Origin: an uncultured Ruminococcus sp.
GTDB lineage: Bacteria > Bacillota > Clostridia > Oscillospirales > Acutalibacteraceae
Direction of reading: 5' to 3'
Assembly: GCA_902779615.1 (NCBI GenBank)
Contig: CACZCM010000010.1
Location: 1 to 35,415 of the forward strand
DNA: 35,415 bases
Of the stretch, positions 1 to 7,728 are shown in pieces. The number at the start of each line of letters is the position of its first letter. Position 1 is the first letter of the stretch. A program made the translations under genes and the position numbers. The notes under the pieces were generated by a model. That model was not told where the DNA came from, made no database searches, and saw only the letters and a list, made by a program, of their open reading frames with translations.

Positions 1-375
1 GCCGGTTCGATCTATGACCTCACTGTAATATTCAGCTTGTCATTCGGGATAATAGCCGTTTTGCAGCTGGCTGCAGCGGGAGCGGGAATTATTTACAGCA
101 TATCCCATTCGGTAGGCAAGGGCCGGCTTCGCCACAGAAGCGTTCCGTTTGCATTGGGCGTTATCTGCACTGTATTCGGAGCAATATCTATTGTAATAAT
201 GCTATTATTACATTCCACCAATGTATTTTTAACGATAATAATTATTGTTTTGCAGCTTGTTCTGCCTGTTATATTCACAAAAAAAGCGCACTGCTTTGCA
301 GGCGCACGACCCGCCGAGGTTCCGATCAATCAGAATCAATTTGCGATATCGGCAGACGAAGGACAACGATCATGA
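1..375 (+). CDS. C-terminal part of an unidentified membrane protein (5' end outside window)
   Basis: The reading frame is open from base 1 to the TGA at 373-375, so the gene starts to the left of the window; an internal TTG at 37 is possible but has no convincing ribosome site. The visible product has about four hydrophobic segments (IIAVLQLAAAGAGIIYSI, PFALGVICTVFGAISIVIMLL, VFLTIIIIVLQLVLPVIF) separated by a short basic loop, then a polar tail. This indicates an integral membrane protein. The stop overlaps the start of the asparaginase gene by 4 bases (ATGA), so the two are probably translationally coupled. No family recognised; function unknown. Confidence 0.6.
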   Translation, partial: AGSIYDLTVIFSLSFGIIAVLQLAAAGAGIIYSISHSVGKGRLRHRSVPFALGVICTVFGAISIVIMLLLHSTNVFLTIIIIVLQLVLPVIFTKKAHCFAGARPAEVPINQNQFAISADEGQRS

Positions 376-1355
376 AAATTCTCTTTGTGTTTACGGGCGG
401 AACGATCGGCAGCGAGAATATTGGCGGTGTTGCCGATGTATCGTCGGAAATATCACGCAGTCTGCCGAAGGCTGTCGGAATAGACTGTGACTGCGAATAC
501 GCTTTTCCTTTTAATATGCTCAGCGAAAACGCAACAGCCGAATCACTCTCGGAGCTTGCAGAGTTCATGCTGTCGCTTGATTATGAAAAATACGACGGCG
601 TGATCGTGACTCATGGCAGCGACACGCTTGCATATACCGCTTCTCTGCTCTCTGCGGCGCTTTCGTGGGTAAAAGTGCCGATCGTGATAACAGCCGCAAA
701 TTATGTTATGACCGACCAACGTTCAAACGCCGCAAACAACCTGCGGGCAGCGTATTTATTCATAAAGTCGTTTAACGTTCATCAGCGCTGCGGTGTATAT
801 GCCGCATGGAAAAACGATGGCGAGTCAACCCAAATTCACTTTGGCGAACGTCTTATGGAGGCAGACGAAAACGACCGTTTCCGCTCCTTCGGCGGCTTGC
901 CGTTCGGCAGAATTGACGGTGAAAGATACATCGAGATCAGTCCGTGCGTCAGTCGTTTTGGAAACGCAGCGGCATTTCTTCGAAACAGAAAGATAAGGCT
1001 AAGCCAAACGGTTCTCCCAATACACAGTTATCCCGGTCTTGATTTCAGCAAGATAGATACCGCAGACAAAGACGCTGTTCTTCTGAAGTTGTATCATTCT
1101 GCAACCGCGTGCACCGCAGGCGAACACACCTCGGTCAAAGCGCTGATCGAGATCTGCCGTCAAACTCACACTGATCTCTACATGATCCCCAAAAAGAACG
1201 GCAGCTATATTTACAGCACCGAAAAAGCCCTGAAAAACAGCTGCGTACATTATATATCAGGCATGAGCGAATATGCGGCGTATACATTATTAATGCTTGC
1301 ATATTCTCTAAAAGACGACGAACGTGAATCGCTGCTAAAAGATGTGATAATATAA
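372..1355 (+). CDS. Asparaginase family protein (L-asparaginase type I-like)
   Basis: Predicted to hydrolyse L-asparagine to aspartate and ammonia in the cytoplasm; there is no signal peptide. The N-terminus carries the family signature TGGTIGS (residues 8-14) with the nucleophile Thr at 11. The second catalytic motif is THGSDT (80-85), which supplies the Thr/Asp pair of the second triad. The length of 327 residues is normal for the family. The ATG overlaps the stop of the preceding membrane-protein gene by 4 bases, which decides the start and implies cotranscription. The C-terminal half is more divergent than in EcAI-type enzymes, so substrate (Asn, Gln or a modified amide) is not certain. 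A rho-independent terminator lies about 360 bases downstream. Family assignment is confident; the exact substrate is inferred. Confidence 0.88.
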   Translation: MKILFVFTGGTIGSENIGGVADVSSEISRSLPKAVGIDCDCEYAFPFNMLSENATAESLSELAEFMLSLDYEKYDGVIVTHGSDTLAYTASLLSAALSWVKVPIVITAANYVMTDQRSNAANNLRAAYLFIKSFNVHQRCGVYAAWKNDGESTQIHFGERLMEADENDRFRSFGGLPFGRIDGERYIEISPCVSRFGNAAAFLRNRKIRLSQTVLPIHSYPGLDFSKIDTADKDAVLLKLYHSATACTAGEHTSVKALIEICRQTHTDLYMIPKKNGSYIYSTEKALKNSCVHYISGMSEYAAYTLLMLAYSLKDDERESLLKDVII

Positions 1356-1856
1356 CAGCAGAGGAGATGGAACCAGTGTCTCGCCTGCCAGCTCGGCCGT
1401 TGCTGTCGCCTTGCGGCAACGTCTGCCACCTCTGACCGTCCTTAGGGAAACGTTTTTTGGACACGGGCACAAAAATTATAGCTTTCGATAAACTATGTGC
1501 GCGTATTGCTTGTCGGCGCTTGCCGACCGGCAGACCGCACCCTCTAGGCGGCGGGTTCCATCTCCCGTTCAGTAGGGGATTTTACCCCTACTGAACGCAC
1601 AAAGCCTTCGGCTTTGTCTATGCTTGTTGAAAGCAGAGCTTTTAACCGCAGGGGAGTTTGATCTGACTTCATTTCCCATCTGCAGGAATCAAGCAAAAGC
1701 GCACATACACAAAAAGGGACACCGAAACAATCCGGCAGTCCCTTTATTTTTTTATTTGATTCCGACTTTCAGCAAATAATCATGATTTTTGACGAGCTTG
1801 GATTTCAGAAACGCGCGTAGCTTGATCCGCTAAAACTACAGCTGCCAGCCGAAAGC
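1356..1856. other. Repeat-containing spacer without genes
   Basis: About 500 bases with no supported ORF. It holds a GC-rich stretch (about 1,380-1,450) resembling other spacers in this window (near 6,020 and 19,645), two adjacent perfect hairpins (1,567-1,596 and 1,599-1,617), a short motif TGTTGAAAGCAGAGCTTTT (about 1,626-1,644) that recurs in reverse orientation near 21,136-21,154, and a terminator (1,713-1,753). Confidence 0.6.
1713..1753 (+). terminator. Rho-independent terminator downstream of the asparaginase gene
   Basis: An 8-bp stem (AAAGGGAC at 1,713-1,720 with GTCCCTTT at 1,738-1,745) is followed by a run of T at 1,747-1,753. Its orientation fits transcripts coming from the asparaginase gene. 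Confidence 0.65.
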
Positions 1857-2102
1857 TTAAAGCTTTGCGTCGATCATCAGCTTGCCGCAGCCGCTGCACA
1901 GAAAGCCGTCTGCTTCAAACTGCGAATTCCGAATGCGAAAGCTGCGAATTATCCTCCCGCCAAAAAAACTCGGAGAGTCACTGTCACCCACCCATTTGGG
2001 CGGCAGCGATCCGCCGACTTTGAGTGTACCCCGTTTCATCTCCCGACAACAGAAAGGACACGTAACCGCCGCTTCTCTTTTATTCAAATTCATATTTATC
2101 AC
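1857..2102 (-). CDS. Small zinc-ribbon protein (DUF6487-like)
   Basis: An 81-residue cytoplasmic protein with two Cys pairs, CPFC near the N-terminus and CSGC near the C-terminus, which together can form a zinc ribbon. The segment MKRGTL followed by a basic-aromatic stretch (PPKWVG) matches the small clostridial zinc-ribbon family often labelled DUF6487; function unknown. I chose a GTG start at 2,102 because an AAGGAG site (2,110-2,115) lies exactly 7 bases upstream; the next ATG at 2,093 is too far from that site and a longer frame to 2,126 has none. The start overlaps the 3' end of the DUF1292 gene by 23 bases, so the two genes form an operon with coupled translation. Confidence 0.7.
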   Translation of the reverse strand: MINMNLNKREAAVTCPFCCREMKRGTLKVGGSLPPKWVGDSDSPSFFGGRIIRSFRIRNSQFEADGFLCSGCGKLMIDAKL

Positions 2103-2379
2103 AAAAACGCTCCTTAAAAATCTCAAATATTCTGTTCAGCGTTTCTTCATTTTCAACAGCAGAGAAACCATCACCATCGTTATCATGCTCAATACGCATG
2201 ATAACAACATTTGCAGCGTCATCTGTTGAGTTGTCGTCCTCATCAACGGGGATCATCACGGCATATTCTCCGCCGTCACAAACAATTCGGTCTATAAATT
2301 CCAGCGTAATATCGTTTCCCTCGTCATCGGTCAATACGACCAGATCTTCACTGTCATATTCCTCGGAATTATTGCTCAT
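2080..2379 (-). CDS. DUF1292 family protein (YrzB-like)
   Basis: A 99-residue, strongly acidic cytoplasmic protein. The core (VVLTDDEGNDITLEFIDRI, then GEYAVMIPVDED, VVIMRIEHD) is the DUF1292 pattern found next to ireB and ruvX in many Firmicutes. No enzymatic activity is known for the family. The start at 2,379 (MSNNSEE) is set by AAGGCGG 7 bases upstream; the longer frame to 2,421 lacks a ribosome site. It is preceded by a near-perfect sigma-A promoter and overlaps the downstream zinc-ribbon gene. In many relatives this gene sits directly after ireB and ruvX; here ireB is ~25 kb away, so the usual cluster is split. Confidence 0.8.
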   Translation of the reverse strand: MSNNSEEYDSEDLVVLTDDEGNDITLEFIDRIVCDGGEYAVMIPVDEDDNSTDDAANVVIMRIEHDNDGDGFSAVENEETLNRIFEIFKERFCDKYEFE

Positions 2380-2492
2380 GGAAATACCGCCTTTCATGGT
2401 ATCAGGCAATGTTAATAACAAACCTGACTTTAAAAATCGCTAAAGCGCAGACCATCTGCTCTTATATCGTGTGATTTTTATCTGATATCTGT

Positions 2493-2521
2493 ATTATATA
2501 CAGATGTGGGGGAAATGTCAA
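2493..2521 (-). promoter_or_regulatory. Sigma-A promoter of the DUF1292/zinc-ribbon operon
   Basis: TTGACA (2,516-2,521 on the minus strand) and TATAAT (2,493-2,498) are separated by exactly 17 bases. Predicted start of transcription is near 2,486, giving a leader of about 105 bases. Confidence 0.75.
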
Positions 2522-2542
2522 TTAAGAATTTGTGAATTATTC

Positions 2543-2585
2543 AAAATACTCCCTGTCTGCGCATTGCGTACAGGGAGTATTTTTG
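2543..2585 (-). terminator. Terminator after the VanW gene
   Basis: A 14-bp perfect stem (AAAATACTCCCTGT at 2,543-2,556 with its complement at 2,570-2,583) sits just beyond the VanW stop codon. The flanking A/T runs make it a rho-independent terminator on the minus strand. Confidence 0.75.
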
Positions 2586-2598
2586 TCAAAAAACATTA

Positions 2599-4359
2599 TC
2601 AATAGCCATAGTCATTGTAGATCTCATCGTTTGCACCCTCGGCTTCGTCCTCTCCGAAAGGCTCGGGTATATCCGACGTTTCCTTGTTTGGACTTGAATT
2701 TTCATAGCTTAACAAGCCGTCCTTCGCCTGTGAGTCTGTATAGACACGCTTGAATATATAGCCGCTCGGCATCTCTTCGTAATTGTAGCTTGTGCCGCCG
2801 CCGTTTGAGTAGAAAGATGAGGGAAGATCCTCGGTCTTCACGATCTTTCCGCCCTTGTAGTAATTTCGCTGAGCCGCAGCGCCAAAACCCGCTCCGCCGC
2901 CGCCCGTATACCAGGAATTTGTACATATCTCATCGAAGCTGTCGGGTCTGTAGCCGTAGATGAATGCGTGCAGCGTTGCGCCGTCCATATAACATATCAG
3001 GTAGACCTCGTGGTCGGTATCGTTCCTGAATTTCATGTCGATATTTCCGTAGTCTATCGCCGAATCAATTCCGATAGGAACGTAGACCGAAGGCCATGTG
3101 TGAGGTTCACGCTCGACCACTGTCATATTCGCCCTGATCGCTGCGTTATAGATCGTTGTTGCCGCCTGACAGATGCCTCCGCCGATACCATCGGCAGACT
3201 GCCCGTTTACGATAACGCCTGCTGCATAATAGCCGTTTTCCGCAAGGTTCGAGTTGCCTGTTTTTTCGTTGAAAGAAAATACTTCTCCGGGGCGAATAAT
3301 TGATCCGTTCATCGACTTCATTGCAGTAGTCATATTCATGTTGCCGGCCCATGTGTTGCCCGAATATGTTACATACTGTGAGATCAGCACAAAATTTTTC
3401 TTGAGATCCTCAAGACTTACCTTCGGCTCGGAAATCGTCATCTGACCGATGATCTCGGCAGTATAGCGATTTGAATTCAATAGCGTGTTCACCTGCGTCA
3501 TCAGATCGTCAACGTCAAGCTCGGCGCCGGTCACGCCTTCTGCAAAGGTGAACATTTCGGAGATCTTCTTGCGGGTGACATCTATCTTTTCAACATGGGC
3601 GTCCTGCATCGGTACATCGACCTTTTTTGCGGCGGCTTCGCAGGCCCTCTTTACCGAAGTATCGTCAAACGTCATTGTGATCGGATAATTCTTCTCCTCG
3701 CTCAAACGCAGGCGCGCACGGCTGTCGCCCATCAACACCGACCGCATATATTCGCTGTACTCATACGCCTCGTTCAGGATCTTGACCGTATCGAAGCTAA
3801 ATCCAAAATCATCTTCGGTGAGATAAACTATCTTTTCGCCGCATTTAAGCGTGTAGTTGATCGCAGGGATAAGATCAGACTCCTGCGCAGTCAGCTTCTC
3901 TCGAGCTTCTTTCATGGTCAGACCGCCAAGATCGACCCCCTGAACCGAGATCCCGCTGAGAAAGATACCCTGTGGAGCGGCCAGCTCCGCCTCGCTCTGC
4001 TCTGTAGAGATAAATGCTTCGTGAGTTTCGCCGCCAAAGATCCCCAGGCTGAACGCAGACCCAGCAACGCCCGCAGCCAAAATTACCGCAGCCGCAGGCA
4101 CAACGATCTTCAGCAGCTTTTTGTTGTTAAAAAGCTGCGCCGCAAGCGGTAACGCCGCTTCGGTGTTTTCATTTTGATAATTCTGCATATCATCGTAACC
4201 ATCGGTATATTCATCATCGGTAATGCTTTCGTCCGATACGCTGTACGCAGCTTCGCTGTCGATCTCGTTATCCCGAACAGCGTCCATGCTCTCGTCGATC
4301 GTATCATTATTATTATGCTCATCAGACGAGCGGATATTTCCTTTCTTTTCGCTATCCAT
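2599..4359 (-). CDS. VanW family protein, membrane-anchored with peptidoglycan-binding-like domain
   Basis: A 586-residue single-pass membrane protein. Residues 1-80 are a very acidic, low-complexity cytoplasmic segment; residues 82-108 form one membrane helix; the remainder is extracellular. Residues ~140-300 resemble the PG_binding_4 domain that precedes VanW in YoaR-like proteins. Residues ~335-470 are the VanW domain, with RPGEVFSFNEKTG, GIGGGICQAATTIYNAA and the REPHTWP segment. A Gly- and Tyr-rich tail follows. VanW was named from vancomycin-resistance clusters, but most genomic copies lie outside them and the role is undefined; cell-wall association is the safe inference. The gene has its own promoter and terminator, so it is probably monocistronic. 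The start ATG at 4,359 has GAAGGA upstream. Confidence 0.88.
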   Translation of the reverse strand: MDSEKKGNIRSSDEHNNNDTIDESMDAVRDNEIDSEAAYSVSDESITDDEYTDGYDDMQNYQNENTEAALPLAAQLFNNKKLLKIVVPAAAVILAAGVAGSAFSLGIFGGETHEAFISTEQSEAELAAPQGIFLSGISVQGVDLGGLTMKEAREKLTAQESDLIPAINYTLKCGEKIVYLTEDDFGFSFDTVKILNEAYEYSEYMRSVLMGDSRARLRLSEEKNYPITMTFDDTSVKRACEAAAKKVDVPMQDAHVEKIDVTRKKISEMFTFAEGVTGAELDVDDLMTQVNTLLNSNRYTAEIIGQMTISEPKVSLEDLKKNFVLISQYVTYSGNTWAGNMNMTTAMKSMNGSIIRPGEVFSFNEKTGNSNLAENGYYAAGVIVNGQSADGIGGGICQAATTIYNAAIRANMTVVEREPHTWPSVYVPIGIDSAIDYGNIDMKFRNDTDHEVYLICYMDGATLHAFIYGYRPDSFDEICTNSWYTGGGGAGFGAAAQRNYYKGGKIVKTEDLPSSFYSNGGGTSYNYEEMPSGYIFKRVYTDSQAKDGLLSYENSSPNKETSDIPEPFGEDEAEGANDEIYNDYGY

Positions 4360-4426
4360 AATTATTCCTTCTTTTTCTTTAAAACATTAAGCTGCCGTTG
4401 GACAGATCATATTCCTATACACAATA

Positions 4427-4455
4427 ATAATACTCCTTTGGTATAGTTTTGTAAA
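4427..4455 (-). promoter_or_regulatory. Probable promoter of the VanW gene
   Basis: TTTACA (4,450-4,455) and TATTAT (4,427-4,432) on the minus strand are separated by 17 bases, about 70 bases upstream of the VanW start codon. Confidence 0.5.
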
Positions 4456-4492
4456 GAGGAATACAGATTACAAATTTGTCATAATTTTAATA

Positions 4493-5689
4493 TCAGCGAA
4501 TATACAATGCGCTTGTATAATAATCACTGCTGCACGGTGATATTCTCGGAGTACACAGAGCATACATATCTGACGCCTGTATATCGTGCATCAACATTCG
4601 CCTTGCCTCGCCTGTCAGCTTCCCAAAATCACGCGCTGTAAGAAGAACAGGCCGCTTTGCCGTTTTTTTCATCATTCTCAGCATTTCTCTGCCTGTTGAA
4701 TTAAACGCAAGCACCCTGATATAACCGACGTCACCGTGAACAAGATCAGCCTGCGTGCCGAGGCAGGCGTTCGTGATTATTCTGTTTATACGTGCGTAAG
4801 TGTAACGTTTACATTTTATCATTTCTATGAGTTCATCTATTGATGTGCTCTTTTTTGCAGCTTCAACGATCCTGTTTTCGATCCCCTCTGATACCTCGGG
4901 CAGCCCACACAGCCGCTCTGCGTCCATACTGCGAAGAACAGTCAGCACTCCCCTTTCGTTATTTGAAAGCGACCCGGGGCAGCGCTGCGTGCTAAGCTCG
5001 TCCTCCACGATCTCAGCCGTACTCTCGGGCATAAAGCGCCGCCGGTCATTGTTGCCCTCCGAGATCATTTTGCGAATATGCGAAGCAGACGCAAACTGCC
5101 CCTCGGTATCGGAGCTGTCGTGAGCCGCACCCTCACGACGAACGCAGTGCGGAGTGATCGTGCTCTTGAGGCGGCCAAGCGAACGAAGATATTCAACCGC
5201 AAGCGTGTCGTTCGGACTTCTGAGCGCATTCTGAACGTTTGGGTCTGCACTGCCCGCCGCCGCATAAACAGCGCGAGGGTAGCTGACTCCCGCTTGGATA
5301 TGAGTTTTTATATCGGCATTGATCCGCTCGCTGTTCTCAACTGCATTTGCCGCAGCAAGAAGAACGCCGATGTCGCCGCACTCCGAGCCGAAAACGATAT
5401 CGCTGACGCAGCCGCAGACATCGAGCGTCCGGATCCCGCCAAAAGCAAAATACTCCGCTGCCGACACGGCAAACACGCTCGGCAGTTCGAAAACAATGTC
5501 AACGCCGCCGAGAACCGCCGCTTTTGCACGCGCGAACTTATTCATAACGGCGCACCCGCCTCGCTGAACAAAACTCCCGCTCATGACCGCCGCAACGCAG
5601 TCTGCGCCCATCAGACGCGCGTTCTCGACCAAATATTTATGCCCATTATGAAAAGGATTAAACTCGGCGACCACAGAAAATATTCGCAA
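4493..5689 (-). CDS. tmcAL: tRNA(Met) cytidine acetate ligase TmcAL (YlbM family)
   Basis: TmcAL activates acetate with ATP and makes N4-acetylcytidine at the wobble position of elongator tRNA-Met. The N-terminus has the nucleotidyltransferase signature AEFNPFHNGH (residues 8-17, HxGH-type). MSGSFVQRGG and FELPSVFAVSAAEYFAFGGI follow, both typical of the YlbM/DUF795 family. The 398-residue length is normal. The open frame extends to 5,830, but that would run into the tRNA-Gly gene. I therefore chose the TTG at 5,689, which has a GGGAGG site about 9 bases upstream and gives the canonical start MRIFSVVAEFNP. It lies downstream of the tRNA and its terminator on the same strand; no separate promoter was identified. 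Confidence 0.9.
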   Translation of the reverse strand: MRIFSVVAEFNPFHNGHKYLVENARLMGADCVAAVMSGSFVQRGGCAVMNKFARAKAAVLGGVDIVFELPSVFAVSAAEYFAFGGIRTLDVCGCVSDIVFGSECGDIGVLLAAANAVENSERINADIKTHIQAGVSYPRAVYAAAGSADPNVQNALRSPNDTLAVEYLRSLGRLKSTITPHCVRREGAAHDSSDTEGQFASASHIRKMISEGNNDRRRFMPESTAEIVEDELSTQRCPGSLSNNERGVLTVLRSMDAERLCGLPEVSEGIENRIVEAAKKSTSIDELIEMIKCKRYTYARINRIITNACLGTQADLVHGDVGYIRVLAFNSTGREMLRMMKKTAKRPVLLTARDFGKLTGEARRMLMHDIQASDMYALCTPRISPCSSDYYTSALYIR

Positions 5690-5753
5690 ACTTACGCCCC
5701 TCCCATTCACAGCTGCGTTAACGCAGCAAATAAATAATCTATTATATGTATAA

Positions 5754-5782
5754 CAAAAAGCGGCAGACACACGCCTGCCGCT
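5754..5782 (-). terminator. Terminator of the tRNA-Gly transcript
   Basis: An 8-bp stem (AGCGGCAG at 5,759-5,766 with CTGCCGCT at 5,775-5,782) is followed on the minus strand by a T run. It lies directly between the tRNA 3' end and tmcAL. Confidence 0.7.
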
Positions 5783-5796
5783 GACAAATAAAAAAG

Positions 5797-5869
5797 AGCG
5801 GATGACGGGGCTCGAACCCGCTACCTCCACCTTGGCAAGGTGGCGCTCTACCAGATGAGCTACATCCGC
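5797..5869 (-). tRNA. tRNA-Gly (anticodon GCC)
   Basis: A complete cloverleaf can be folded by eye. The acceptor is GCGGATG / CATCCGC with discriminator T. The anticodon stem CCACC / GGTGG encloses the loop TTGCCAA, giving anticodon GCC. The T arm is GCGGG-TTCGAGC-CCCGT. The 3' CCA is not encoded. A textbook promoter lies 21 bases upstream and a terminator just downstream, so it is a single-gene transcription unit. Confidence 0.95.
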
Positions 5870-5890
5870 ATTTCTCTCGACTGCTTAAAT

Positions 5891-5919
5891 ATTATAACAC
5901 AATATGATCGGATTGTCAA
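5891..5919 (-). promoter_or_regulatory. Sigma-A promoter of tRNA-Gly
   Basis: Perfect TTGACA (5,914-5,919) and TATAAT (5,891-5,896) on the minus strand are separated by exactly 17 bases, directly upstream of the tRNA. Confidence 0.85.
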
Positions 5920-6214
5920 TAGGCGAACGAAATTTTTTTACGGCTTTTGAACAATTTAAGCCACTGTAATCAAAAGATTTGCCCCGCTTTTTCAAAAAGC
6001 GGGCAGGTTGCAAGGGCGGCGAGTCTCGCCTGCCGGCTCGGTCGGCGCTTCTGCTGCGCAGAGGTCTCCCCCGTCGGGGACGGCTCCCAGCCGGAGAACC
6101 GCGCCCACACACCCTCGACAGATTTTTTAAAAAAAGCTGCGCAAATAACTCTTAATTAATAGTTTTTTACTCATTCAAAAACCATGTGAGCAGCCACGTA
6201 ACGTACCCCGTTAA
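5920..6214. repeat. Dispersed repeat copy in a gene-free spacer
   Basis: A hairpin GCCCCGCTTTTT/AAAAAGCGGGC (about 5,982-6,005) is followed by a GC-rich segment (6,020-6,100) and an AT-rich end module (about 6,105-6,186: ACACCCTCGACAG, T/A runs, GCTGCGCAAA, TTAATAGTTTTTTACTCATTCAAAA). The same end module recurs near 14,712-14,808 and 19,878-19,960. No gene is supported here. Confidence 0.6.
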
Positions 6215-6622
6215 TTATTTACCGCAAAACTCACGAAGTCTTTCGTAATAATCGGGCATGACCTTTTTTAGATTGACCACCTTCATGTCATCTCTGACAA
6301 AACAGTGGCACGATTCGCCACGAAAAACGACATCTTCGCCGCAGCTCATCTCATATTCCACCTCAAGCCGCACTCCGCTGAAGCTTCTTATCTTCACCGA
6401 TATCACAACATCATCGGAAAATGTCGTGGCTTTTATAAATTTCCCGCCTATCGATACTACCGGCGACGAGATCCCCTCCTTTTCAAGAAGTCGATAGTCG
6501 CAGCCCGCCTTCATCAGAAAATCTATTCGCGCCTCTTCCATCCAGCGGATATAATTTGAGTGATGAGTCACACTCATCTTATCGGTTTCGTAAAACTTTA
6601 CATTGTGTATATACGGCTCCAC
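6215..6622 (-). CDS. Acyl-CoA thioesterase, YbgC/4-hydroxybenzoyl-CoA type hotdog fold
   Basis: A 135-residue cytoplasmic hotdog-fold enzyme predicted to hydrolyse acyl-CoA thioesters. The signature near the N-terminus, YETDKMSVTHHSNYIRWMEEAR (from residue 11, with Asp14 in the catalytic position), is typical of the YbgC/FcbC group; VVSIGGKFIKATTFSDDVVISV is the expected core beta-sheet. The start is GTG at 6,622 with AAAGGG 8 bases upstream. It lies 51 bases downstream of the hydroxyacid dehydrogenase on the same strand and is probably cotranscribed with it. The physiological substrate cannot be read from sequence. Confidence 0.85.
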   Translation of the reverse strand: MEPYIHNVKFYETDKMSVTHHSNYIRWMEEARIDFLMKAGCDYRLLEKEGISSPVVSIGGKFIKATTFSDDVVISVKIRSFSGVRLEVEYEMSCGEDVVFRGESCHCFVRDDMKVVNLKKVMPDYYERLREFCGK

Positions 6623-6672
6623 GCTCTCATCCCTTTATTACAAATTTCCGGTGTTAAGATCTCCGCCCGCAC

Positions 6673-7620
6673 TCAGACGATCACATTCACGGGTCTGCCG
6701 TTAATATACGCCTTGAGCGTTTCATATGCCTGCTGCACGCAGCGCTCCCGCGTTTCCTTCGCTGCCCATGCCGTGTGTGGCGTTATTGTCATATTTGGCG
6801 CGCCAATCAGCGGGCAATCTGCTGCCATCGGCTCGGTTCGGAGAACATCTGCCGCTGCACCTGCGATCACTCCGTTCTCAAGCGCCCACCTCAGAGCCTC
6901 TTCGTCGGCGATCCCGCCTCTTGCGGTGTTGATAAAATACGCTGTGGGCTTAAACCTCAAAAACATCTTTTTGTCGAACATTCCTCTCGACTCATCGTTC
7001 AGAGGACAATGCACAGTTACAATATCACTTTTTTCAACAAGCTCCTCAAGCGATACCTGCGCCGCACCCTCAAGTTTCTTTTTGCTTCTTGAGAAAAACA
7101 AAACGTTCATTCCAAATGCTTGGGCTATCTGCGCCACCCTCATACCGATCGCGCCAAGTCCGACTATGCCGATCGTCTTTCCGCATAGCTCCTGAGTCTT
7201 ATATATAAACGGCGAAAATGTATCCGACCGCTGCCAGCCGCCGCTGCATACAAATTCGTTATATTCGCCGATCCTTGAATAATGACTAAGTATCAGCGCA
7301 AACGTGTGCTGCGCCACTGCCTCTGTCGAATACCCTGCGGCATTGCACACGGTTATATTTCGCTTTCTGCAATATTCCAAATCTATATTATTGTACCCTG
7401 TTGCAAACAGACCTATGTATCTCAGATTTTTTGCTTGCGAAAGTGTCTTCTCATTCATTGGCACCTTGTTTGTCAAGATGATGTCAGCACTGATCACTCT
7501 CTGCGGCATCAGCTCTGCGCCGCTCAGCTCATAAATCTCAACTTCGCCGAATTCACCGAATCTATCGAAGCTTATATCGCCCCGTGTTATGGTTTTGGAA
7601 TCGGGTATTACTATTTTCAT
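6673..7620 (-). CDS. D-2-hydroxyacid dehydrogenase (glycerate dehydrogenase / hydroxypyruvate reductase-like)
   Basis: An NAD(P)-dependent oxidoreductase that interconverts a 2-oxo acid and a D-2-hydroxy acid in the cytoplasm. Visible features are the Rossmann motif GIVGLGAIG (about residues 151-159), the catalytic Arg in NTARGG (234), the Glu in RTEP (263) and the catalytic His in TPHTAW (282). The 315-residue length fits the family. The ATG at 7,620 has AGAGGTGG 6-8 bases upstream; a GTG nine bases further up overlaps that site and is unlikely. The gene lies between folD (upstream, 108 bases) and the thioesterase (downstream). Glycerate dehydrogenase is the most likely subgroup, but other substrates are possible. 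Confidence 0.85.
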   Translation of the reverse strand: MKIVIPDSKTITRGDISFDRFGEFGEVEIYELSGAELMPQRVISADIILTNKVPMNEKTLSQAKNLRYIGLFATGYNNIDLEYCRKRNITVCNAAGYSTEAVAQHTFALILSHYSRIGEYNEFVCSGGWQRSDTFSPFIYKTQELCGKTIGIVGLGAIGMRVAQIAQAFGMNVLFFSRSKKKLEGAAQVSLEELVEKSDIVTVHCPLNDESRGMFDKKMFLRFKPTAYFINTARGGIADEEALRWALENGVIAGAAADVLRTEPMAADCPLIGAPNMTITPHTAWAAKETRERCVQQAYETLKAYINGRPVNVIV

Positions 7621-7680
7621 CTGCCCCACCTCTTGATTTCGAAATATTTATCGGTTTTCCAAGATCGATATAACTACAAG

Positions 7681-7708
7681 CGACCGCACACTATATCGTA
7701 TGCGGCCG
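7681..7708 (-). terminator. Strong hairpin at the end of folD, terminator or processing site
   Basis: CGACCGCA (7,681-7,688) pairs with TGCGGCCG (7,701-7,708, one G-T pair) just after the folD stop. There is no T run, so it may only attenuate transcription into the dehydrogenase gene. Confidence 0.4.
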
Positions 7709-7728
7709 CAGATCGTTACACAATGAAA

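Noticed and set aside
5690-5830. Long N-terminal extension of TmcAL
   Set aside because: It would translate the terminator and part of tRNA-Gly; the TTG at 5,689 with a GGGAGG site gives the canonical start.
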